The position numbers were made by a program, and so were the translations under genes. The notes under the pieces were generated by a model, which was not told the origin of the DNA, made no database searches, and saw only the letters and a list, made by a program, of their open reading frames with translations. A stretch of 64,000 bases of DNA from assembly GCF_003202155.1 (NCBI RefSeq), contig NZ_QFLI01000003.1, positions 310,001-374,000 on the forward strand, written 5' to 3'. This stretch comes from Marinifilum breve. Its GTDB lineage: Bacteria > Bacteroidota > Bacteroidia > Bacteroidales > Marinifilaceae. Shown one piece after another: positions 54,973 to 61,841 of this stretch. Position 1 is the stretch's first letter. Every line of letters starts with the position of its first letter.

Positions 54973-55227
54973 TTATTTTAGGATTTTTATTGCTTTTTTC
55001 AGGTCAGGATAAGATTCAATATAGGAATCCAGAGCCTCACTAATGACCTTTCCAATTGGTTTTCTATCATAAAAAGCTATTGCCTTTATTTTCTGCAGTT
55101 GATCCTGATTATAGTAATATGTAGCTTTCACCGACTTCTCTTTATCAGTTTTTTCTTTAACTGTTTTTTTTGCACTAGGTCGAAGTAATCCATCAATTCC
55201 ACCCGTAAAATCTTTTTTCTTTACCAT
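54973..55227 (-). CDS. Small RHH-like DNA-binding protein (ParA partner candidate)
   Basis: An 84-residue basic protein. A flexible Lys-rich N-terminus (about 1-35) is followed by TYYYNQDQLQKIKAIAFYDR and KPIGKVISEALDSYI, which fits a ribbon-helix-helix or short HTH domain as in partition centromere-binding proteins. It lies between the iteron array and parA, on the same strand and directly downstream of parA, with 39 bases between them. The placement strongly suggests a ParB-like role at the 11-bp array. The fold assignment is from pattern only. Confidence 0.65.
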   Translation of the reverse strand: MVKKKDFTGGIDGLLRPSAKKTVKEKTDKEKSVKATYYYNQDQLQKIKAIAFYDRKPIGKVISEALDSYIESYPDLKKAIKILK

Positions 55228-55266
55228 ACTTTAATATTAACTGAAATTTGAATTGTATTACTGGAC

Positions 55267-56016
55267 CTAATTTTCCTTCTCCAAAATTTCATTACAAAGG
55301 TTTAGGTAATCAATTGCTCCATTACTGGTTAGTTGATAACAGAAAATATCTACTCCCAAACTGGGTGCTTCTGCTAATGAAATATTCTCACGGATCTTTG
55401 TTGTATATAGCTTGTCTCCAAAATGATTTCTTATTACTTTCTCTGTATCTTTATGTAGAACTTTTCTTTGGTTAAATTGAGTTAAAAGAATTCCCTCCAG
55501 TTCAAGTTTTTCATTTAATCTCAACTTAATTTTCTCTGTTACTTCAATTAATTTACTCAAACCCTGTATACTTAAATGATGTGGTAGAACAGGAACCAGA
55601 AATGAATTAGAAGCAACAAGTGCATTGATGGAAATTAAACCCAAGGAAGGAGAACAATCAATTAAAATATAATCGTATTTCAAACCTATTTTCTGCAAAA
55701 TTTCCTTTAATAGGTATTCTCTTCCTGGCTCGTTAGACATCTCAACCTCAAATGCACTTAAATCCAAGGATGACGGCAATAAATCAAGATTCTCATTAAT
55801 AGAAACTGGATTAAAATCACAATCTCCCTTAATTAGTTTATAAATATTCTCATCATGACTTCTCACACCCAAAGATTGAGATAAGTTGCATTGTGGATCA
55901 AGATCTACAGCCAGTACTTTAAAATCATTTAAACTTAAAGCAGCTGCCAAAGAACAAGAGGTAGTTGTTTTTCCAACCCCTCCTTTTTGATTAATAATTG
56001 ATAATATTTTTGTCAT
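55267..56016 (-). CDS. parA: ParA-family partition ATPase
   Basis: A 249-residue ATPase from the ATG at 56016 (the open frame continues 13 codons to a TTG). A deviant Walker A, INQKGGVGKTTTS, is at 7-19; VLAVDLDPQCNLSQSLG and YILIDCSPSLGLISINAL give A' and Walker B. There is no N-terminal DNA-binding extension, so it is a small (type Ib-like) ParA. It would move or position the excised, circular form of the island. It is transcribed together with the small gene downstream. Confidence 0.92.
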   Translation of the reverse strand: MTKILSIINQKGGVGKTTTSCSLAAALSLNDFKVLAVDLDPQCNLSQSLGVRSHDENIYKLIKGDCDFNPVSINENLDLLPSSLDLSAFEVEMSNEPGREYLLKEILQKIGLKYDYILIDCSPSLGLISINALVASNSFLVPVLPHHLSIQGLSKLIEVTEKIKLRLNEKLELEGILLTQFNQRKVLHKDTEKVIRNHFGDKLYTTKIRENISLAEAPSLGVDIFCYQLTSNGAIDYLNLCNEILEKEN

Positions 56017-56106
56017 TTTTTTCTTTTTAATTGAATAGTTAGTCAGCAAACTCAACGAAATGCCTACTTGTTTTTTATTATTAGATAGTTACAGTTAAAT
56101 CACACA

Positions 56107-56177
56107 CTCAGCAAACCAGTCAGCAATCACTAGTTTTCTCTCATTTTTATTACACGATTGCTGACTGGTTTGCTGAG
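56107..56177. promoter_or_regulatory. Perfect 22-bp inverted repeat upstream of parA
   Basis: CTCAGCAAACCAGTCAGCAA plus TC (56107-56128) and its exact complement (56156-56177) lie around a 27-base loop. Another copy of AGTCAGCAAACTCA lies at about 56041-56054, so the motif occurs three times. No T run follows. It may be an operator of the parA operon, a replication or transfer site, or a decoy. Confidence 0.7.
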
Positions 56178-56204
56178 CAAAAACAACCCTCGCAACAAAT
56201 TGAT

Positions 56205-58631
56205 TTAATAGAAGTTATAGTTCTTTTCCCTGGGATTGCTGACCTTATCATCTAATACGAAAATAATAGTTGCTCTTGCTCCTTTAGGACAGTGTTCATT
56301 CATAACCCCAAGTTCACGACTAACCATTTCTTCAAACAAAGATTTAGCCTGCTTCATATTTTTACATCCAGCTACTTTATTATTGTATATATCCCTCAAA
56401 CTTGCTTTACCTCCATTCCGATTAATCCATCTTTCTGCCAATTCAATCTTTCTATCCGTTTTGCTGGAATTTAATCTAGCATAAACCTTTTTGGCATTCT
56501 CCATAAAATACTCAGTTAATTCAATTGCTTTATTTAAGCTATCCAAGTCGATTTGTTCTAAAGCTTTACGCTCCTCACCAAAATGCATTCCTTGTATAAC
56601 TAAAGCAAATCGAGCAATATACCCTGGAAATTTAGCCCATGCACCTCTTAAGTAGTACGGCATTTCAAATGACATCATCTCTTTATAGATTTTGTTGTTC
56701 ACGTAATCTTTAAATTCGCTATAAGCTTCTGGAGTGAATTTTGTAACCTGAGGTTCATTTGGATACTCATCTCTTGTAAAATGAGCACTGTATAATCTAT
56801 TAAAAACACTTATTAATTTGTCATCTAGCTCTTTAGGAACTTCAATATCAGTAATCATAGGAGCAATTTCATCAGGAAAAGAAAATAATATTCTATCAAT
56901 CAAACCATTATCTTTTCCTGTAAAGATGTCTAATACCTCAGGCTGAATCCCTCCCAATACATTAACAAAAGGATTCTTTGCAAAAACAGGTTCTTTACCC
57001 TTTCGATTTATGATTTGAAATATAGCACTCCACAGTTTCAACCACATTTCAAGCTCATTTCCTCCTCCAGATTTATACTGATTCATTCCTTTTATCCATC
57101 CTGCCAATTCATCCATATAACACAACACTCCTGAGTGATTATTAATCATCATCTCAGTGATTGCTTCCATTGTAGCATCTGAGGTCATTAATTGCTTTAA
57201 GCTTGGCTCTTTTGGTTTTATTGGTAGTTCAACATTTAGCCGTTCCGATTTAGCTAACGATTTCCAATTCTGAAATTCCTTTTCAAACTCTTCATTTTCC
57301 TTCTCATATTTCTCCTTATCCTTTAGGTACTGAGCTGAAAATTCATCCTGAAGTTTCCTTAATGGAAGTGTACCCTTATTTAAAGCAGGAGATTTTTTAG
57401 TTCCTGGTCTGGAAACAATTGCTGCATAAAAAATTGCAAACTCTCGCCAATCTTTTTTTAACTCCACAACACGTTTATTAGACATAGCCATTGCAAAACA
57501 CGACAACATAGGAACTGCAATAAATTCCTCAGGACAATTAATTGACTCTGCTGATTTTCTTACAAATTCTGCTATAGTTTTAGGAAAAACATCTATAGGA
57601 AATGATTTCGGTACTAATTCATTAAAAGAAGATCTTTTATCCTTTTTTGAAACATTTAAAGAACTATTACTAATAGTAACACCATGATTTTTTGCCAGCC
57701 AAAACAATGATTTTATTGAGATCCCTGTGCCTTTAGAATGTAAGAATTTATCAAAATTTAAGTCGCAATCCTCTGCTATATATTCACTATGAAGCCGACT
57801 AATTCGATGAAAATATTTTCTACCTCCTTCACCAAAACGATCAATTAGTGCAAATGCTATTGTTCGCCAATTGTCATAACCTTGTGTAATATCCATTGAA
57901 GATGATTCCAATGTATCAATTAACTTTTCAACATCATTATTGGTGCTATAAAAATCATATTCAATAATTTTACCCTTAAATTGATCTTGCCATTTACCTG
58001 GATCGAAATTCTTCAGAGTGGTCTCATCTGAATTAAAAAACACATCGTCATCATGTGGCAGAAAACAAGCTCTCGCTATATCTTTCCCACTTCCATCAAT
58101 TTCAATACCATAAGTGGACTTCAAGTAATTTCGAATCCCAATAAAGTATTCATTATGAGTAGCTTTTTCCAAATCAATTCTTACTACCCATTTCAAACCA
58201 TCCCCGGAAGGAGAAGTAAATAATAGAACCGTTTCAATATTTGCATCTTGACATAGTAGATCTTTTATTGCCTTAACATCATTTAAATGGTCAAGATCAA
58301 TAACTAACAATCCAGAATATTCAATTATGGATTCACTTGATCTTTTCTCAAAAACACCGGAAAAACACACATAATCAAATTGTGAAGCTTTAAAATTTCG
58401 TGCTTCTGCAGGATCTTTAATTTTTCGAAGCATGCTAGTTATTTCCTCGTAATTTGGCTTTTTAATTAGCTTATAAACATCTCGAATACTTATAAATTGA
58501 TTTGACTTAATGTTTTGAATTGGTCTTTTAAAAAAACTAATGGTTTTTGATTCCTTCTGATGGCATATTTCTACATCAATAAGATTTTCATTATCTTCGC
58601 TATGTGAAGAATACGAATTACTATTTTTCAT
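56205..58631 (-). CDS. Primase-like DUF3987/VirE-type protein of mobile elements
   Basis: An 808-residue protein with an N-terminal BT4734/VirE-N type domain (SFFKRPIQNIKS, then LVIDLDHLNDVKAIKDLL and TSPSGDGLKWVVRI, a primase-like fold with acidic residues), a PriCT-like region (QGYDNWRTIAFALIDRFGEGGR, about 245-320) and a DUF3987 helicase-like domain (LSCFAMAMSNKRVVELKKDW and VLCYMDELAGWIKGMNQY). The pattern is common on Bacteroides integrative elements. It probably helps replicate the excised element. It lies 150 bases before the inverted repeat upstream of parA. Confidence 0.85.
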   Translation of the reverse strand: MKNSNSYSSHSEDNENLIDVEICHQKESKTISFFKRPIQNIKSNQFISIRDVYKLIKKPNYEEITSMLRKIKDPAEARNFKASQFDYVCFSGVFEKRSSESIIEYSGLLVIDLDHLNDVKAIKDLLCQDANIETVLLFTSPSGDGLKWVVRIDLEKATHNEYFIGIRNYLKSTYGIEIDGSGKDIARACFLPHDDDVFFNSDETTLKNFDPGKWQDQFKGKIIEYDFYSTNNDVEKLIDTLESSSMDITQGYDNWRTIAFALIDRFGEGGRKYFHRISRLHSEYIAEDCDLNFDKFLHSKGTGISIKSLFWLAKNHGVTISNSSLNVSKKDKRSSFNELVPKSFPIDVFPKTIAEFVRKSAESINCPEEFIAVPMLSCFAMAMSNKRVVELKKDWREFAIFYAAIVSRPGTKKSPALNKGTLPLRKLQDEFSAQYLKDKEKYEKENEEFEKEFQNWKSLAKSERLNVELPIKPKEPSLKQLMTSDATMEAITEMMINNHSGVLCYMDELAGWIKGMNQYKSGGGNELEMWLKLWSAIFQIINRKGKEPVFAKNPFVNVLGGIQPEVLDIFTGKDNGLIDRILFSFPDEIAPMITDIEVPKELDDKLISVFNRLYSAHFTRDEYPNEPQVTKFTPEAYSEFKDYVNNKIYKEMMSFEMPYYLRGAWAKFPGYIARFALVIQGMHFGEERKALEQIDLDSLNKAIELTEYFMENAKKVYARLNSSKTDRKIELAERWINRNGGKASLRDIYNNKVAGCKNMKQAKSLFEEMVSRELGVMNEHCPKGARATIIFVLDDKVSNPREKNYNFY

Positions 58632-58696
58632 TATAAAATGAATTAAATATTAAATACTAGGTGGGCTGCATCCCACCTTTTTTTTGTTTCTGAATT

Positions 58697-59029
58697 TTAC
58701 TTTTGGAATAGATTATAGATTTTTAAAAGAAGCTCTCTCACCTCCTGAATCTCTGCTGAAATTTTTGAGTATTTATTCTGATTTAGCTTCTTAGTTATTT
58801 GGTTGATGTTATTTGCTACTCCTGTAAGTTGTCTGTAGTAGGCTTTATGCATAGGAGTCGTTGTAACTTCATACTGTTTTTTACTAAAAGCAGAATTTCT
58901 GAGCCAATTGGCAACCGACTGACTTGCCAGTTCTGCCTGTTCTCGCGCTATCTCATTCTCTTTTTTGGTAAGTCTTACACTAACCTGATAAAGGCGTAAA
59001 TCTTCATATATTTTTCTTGGACGAGCCAT
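58697..59029 (-). CDS. MobC-like relaxosome accessory protein
   Basis: A 110-residue protein from the ATG at 59029 (a TTG lies three codons earlier). MARPRKIYEDLRLYQVSVRL is a ribbon-helix-helix start; QSVANWLRNSAFSKK and QLTGVANNINQITKKLNQ are the MobC signature, with a helical end. MobC proteins bind oriT next to the nick and help the relaxase. It lies 65 bases before the primase-like gene on the same strand, and 22 bases after the HTH gene. Confidence 0.88.
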   Translation of the reverse strand: MARPRKIYEDLRLYQVSVRLTKKENEIAREQAELASQSVANWLRNSAFSKKQYEVTTTPMHKAYYRQLTGVANNINQITKKLNQNKYSKISAEIQEVRELLLKIYNLFQK

Positions 59030-59051
59030 AAACTGCAATTAAACTTTTCTA

Positions 59052-59345
59052 TTAATCATCAAGTAAACCTGCTAAATGATTATATTTATGTTTATTTAAA
59101 AAAATCAAAAGATCTTTTGCCTCGTATCTATACTCTCCGCCGGAAATACGAATAAAGGATAAGCCCTCTTCTCTGAACCTCTTTATTGTATTAGGACTAA
59201 TCTTTAGCAATTTCTCAAGATCTTTACTAGTATAAATTCGTACATCACTCTTTCCTGTTTGCTCAATTTTCTCTTCGATTTTTTTTAAAATGCGTTTTTC
59301 AAATGCGCTCCAATCCTCTTTTGTTGGAATAAACATCTTAGCCAT
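59052..59345 (-). CDS. Excisionase-like HTH protein
   Basis: A 97-residue protein. The first 35 residues are charged and helical; the rest (IYTSKDLEKLLKISPNTIKR then FREEGLSFIRISGGEYRYEAKDLLIFL) is a MerR/Xis-type winged helix (HTH_17) in which the wing's GGEYRY is clear. Such proteins act as recombination directionality factors or regulators of mobile elements. It is the first gene of the minus-strand mobilization block, so it could control excision or the whole operon. Confidence 0.85.
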   Translation of the reverse strand: MAKMFIPTKEDWSAFEKRILKKIEEKIEQTGKSDVRIYTSKDLEKLLKISPNTIKRFREEGLSFIRISGGEYRYEAKDLLIFLNKHKYNHLAGLLDD

Positions 59346-59788
59346 ATTCTTAAATTTAAAATGATAATTTTATCTTAATTCACACTACAAGAACACTCCT
59401 TGCAATATGTGGATATTCTAAAAGAGGGAGAAATGAAAACTTCAAAATGAAAATGACAACACAACAACCATACACTGATTATCAACCCACTAATATCTTC
59501 TAAAAAATTTCAAAATGATTTTCATATAGTTATAAATTCATGAAAAGGATAGGTAAATGATAAATTTTTAACCTTAAATGATAGACATTAAAAACAGTAA
59601 TTGACTATAAAACGTCATTTTTGATACAATTAGTTAGAAAAAGCAATAATTTGATGAAATCTGAGAAGAGAGAAAGTCTAGTAAATTATAAGTTTTCAGC
59701 CTAATTTGGACAGATCGGTATAAAAGTTAAGAGATGAATTTCTTAACTTTTCATCACCAATAATTGTCTGGAAAATGAAAAAGAAATA
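59346..59788. other. Non-coding stretch with one hairpin
   Basis: AT-rich, with no gene accepted. AAAAGTTAAGA/TCTTAACTTTT (59722-59732 with 59741-59751) is a perfect 11-bp stem just before the IS3 relic. It must also hold the promoter of the minus-strand mobilization block. Confidence 0.45.
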
Positions 59789-59914
59789 AGGCGGCACTCA
59801 CGCAAGAAGTATTCCGCTGAAGAAAAAATCTGCATCATCATCTACGGCCTGAGGGGTAAATCAAGTATCGCAAAGCTTTGTCGGCAGGAAGGCATCAATG
59901 CTAATCTATACTAA
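59789..59914 (+). pseudogene. IS3-family transposase OrfA remnant
   Basis: The plus-strand frame reads RRHSRKKYSAEEKICIIIYG then LRGKSSIAKLCRQEGINANL, an IS3 OrfA helix-turn-helix start, then stops at TAA. No intact start codon precedes it. Confidence 0.7.
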
Positions 59915-59952
59915 AAATGAAGCTAAAATTTCCTTGAAGCTAGCAAGAGCAG

Positions 59953-60210
59953 GGAAAGGTCGAGTGCTATCACCGAACGATGAAAAACATCGTAAAGTTG
60001 GACAACTACTATTATCCCGATGAGCTGAGAGACAGGATTAAAGAATTTGTGGATTATTACAATCATGAAAGGTATCATGAATCCCTAAACAAGCTTGCTC
60101 TCTCTGATGTCTACTATGACAGAGATTGGGTACGGTTGCAGCAAAGATCAATTATCAAAAACGAAACCATGAAGAGAAGAAGAAGTATAAACCGGAAGGT
60201 AGCTTCCTAA
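59953..60210 (+). pseudogene. IS3-family transposase OrfB C-terminal remnant
   Basis: The frame reads GKVECYHRTMKNIVKLDNYY and then FVDYYNHERYHESLNKL and SDVYYDRDWVRL, the C-terminal part of the rve integrase core and its downstream end. The catalytic first two acidic residues lie upstream and are missing. Together with 59789-59914 it is an internally deleted IS3 element. Confidence 0.75.
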
Positions 60211-60230
60211 AAGAAGGTAATGGATTCCAT

Positions 60231-60422
60231 CTTTAAAGCAAAGTTAATTGCCTAACAAAAACTATAAAGAGCTGGTAAATGCCCTGCAACAGACGATGTA
60301 ATGGATAAAAAATTGGATGCATGGTTCTTCGTTCCTGCATATATTGAATACATCAGAAGTACAATCAAATTTTTCAGAAAATTAGGAGGTAAGCTCTTCT
60401 CGAGTCTATTTAACCTGCTACT
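60231..60422. other. Decayed, unassigned sequence
   Basis: About 190 bases between the IS3 relic and the 21-bp array. Broken frames, no recognisable gene. Confidence 0.4.
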
Positions 60423-60653
60423 GTGTCATTTCAGGATGGTGAGAAATAATTTCTAAATGCCATTGTGTCACTTCTTCTAATTAAAGTATCATTTCAGAAT
60501 TATATTTTGCCATTTGCGAATGTTATTTTGTGATTTCATCCTCTTGATTAATCATTTCAGATTACTCATATTGAATTACAAGCTGCTGACTTAGCATTTC
60601 AGAATACTCATTTATGAATTCAGATTGGTAATTTGGGAGTTCAGCTCACCAAG
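60423..60653. repeat. Degenerate 21-bp tandem array, 11 units
   Basis: Exactly eleven 21-bp units. Best units are GTATCATTTCAGAATTATAT (60486-), TAATCATTTCAGATTACTCA (60549-) and TTAGCATTTCAGAATACTCA (60591-). The core CATTTCAGA is most conserved; the rest drifts. In the plus frame the units give heptads like YHFRIIF and NHFRLLI, broken by several stops. Confidence 0.7.
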
Positions 60654-60775
60654 CAAATATAAAATTGTATGGCATTGCCTTTTCGGATTGCAAATCCTGT
60701 ACTCCTTGATCCCTGATTACAAATCAGGGACAGCGAGGTCATTCACAAAGGGCTGAACTAAGGAAAAGGCTTGCT

Positions 60776-61177
60776 CTTCCAATCCTTCGTGCTTTTGAAA
60801 AGTGGATTGTCAACTATTATCCAAAGGTATTGTCCAAAAGAAGGATGGGTAGGGCACTTTCTTATACCTACTCCCTTTTTCGTAGACTGTCACGCTATCA
60901 ACTTGACTGACGTTACCTGCCAGACAACAATCTTGCAGAAAACGCCATCAGGCCAATGGCTGTAGGAAGAAAGAACTACCTTTTTTGTGGAAATCATGAT
61001 GCAGCAGAGAATGCTGCCATCATCTATTCATTGCTGGGATGCTGCAAAGCCTGTGGCGTAAACTCACGCGAATGGCTAACTGCTGTATTAACCCGTATCT
61101 CTGCTTATAATGGCGATTATTCCAAGGATCTTGCAGATCTGCTGTCACATAATTGGAAAAAATCTGCAAAAGTTTAG
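60776..61177 (+). pseudogene. IS66-family transposase C-terminal remnant
   Basis: One frame gives LPILRAFEKWIVNYYPKVLS and, after an in-frame TGA at 60908-60910, LPDNNLAENAIRPMAVGRKN and the CGNHDAAENAAIIYSLLGCC end that is typical of IS66 transposase. It is truncated and interrupted, hence inactive. Confidence 0.85.
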
Positions 61178-61315
61178 AATATTACAACGAATTCCAATCT
61201 TTTTTAGAAAACTCTGTAAAATTATAAATCCTGACAAATTTCATTGTTGTAAATGCAATTTGTCAGAACTTGCAATATGGGGTAGACCGTAGGCTTACGT
61301 TTGTTTTAATATTAA

Positions 61316-61333
61316 TAACGTCCCAATTTTAAT
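61316..61333. terminator. Small hairpin after the lipoprotein gene
   Basis: GTCCCA and TGGGAC pair around a 7-base loop about 30 bases downstream of the minus-strand lipoprotein. No strong T run. Confidence 0.35.
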
Positions 61334-61361
61334 GGGACGCTAGTGGGATAAAATATTAGAA

Positions 61362-61805
61362 TTATACATTCAGTTTTAAAGGATCAGAAACAGAACCTAC
61401 TTTTTTACTTTCTTTAAAAACTAAGTTTGTATCCGATAATTCTAAGCGCATTTGAGAAAAATCAAAGAGCTTTAATTCGACTTTTTCATCTTCATCGTCT
61501 TGATTTCCCATGATAACAAGATAAAATAATGATTGTAAATTGTCTTCTGTTGAAACAGGTTTGATTACAATTCCTCTGCATTCACCATTAATAAATGCTC
61601 CAATCATATCGTTTTCTTCATCTCCAATTTTTAAACTTTCACTATTTACTGTACAAACCACCTGCATAGAACTTTGATATTTTGCGGAGTTTACATTCCA
61701 TTGGGGGATTTCTTCCAAGCGAACAAATTCGGCGTCATCACTTCCGCATGATACACACAAAAGAAGTGTTAATATATTAGTTAATATTGTTGTATATTTT
61801 TTCAT
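61362..61805 (-). CDS. Lipoprotein with a domain shared with the neighbouring T9SS protein
   Basis: A 147-residue lipoprotein: the signal MKKYTTILTNILTLLLCVSC has the lipid-modified Cys20. The mature part is one small beta domain: IPQWNVNSAKYQSSMQ, NDMIGAFINGECRGIV and FYLVIMGN. The same pattern (VPDWTVDPHNFKKNMSF, NDIIGVFVGEECRGVA) occurs inside the upstream protein, so both carry copies of this domain. It lies 36 bases after that gene on the same strand and probably forms an operon with it. Surface-exposed, role unknown. Confidence 0.78.
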   Translation of the reverse strand: MKKYTTILTNILTLLLCVSCGSDDAEFVRLEEIPQWNVNSAKYQSSMQVVCTVNSESLKIGDEENDMIGAFINGECRGIVIKPVSTEDNLQSLFYLVIMGNQDDEDEKVELKLFDFSQMRLELSDTNLVFKESKKVGSVSDPLKLNV

Positions 61806-61841
61806 ATCTATTTTTCATTATTGATTTCTGGAAAAGTAATA

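Noticed and set aside
60423-60653. CRISPR or guide-RNA array
   Set aside because: Repeats are too short and degenerate, with no nuclease gene nearby and no clean repeat/spacer border.
61177-61361. Right attachment site of the ssrA island
   Set aside because: No copy of the tmRNA acceptor sequence is visible here, so I do not place the boundary.
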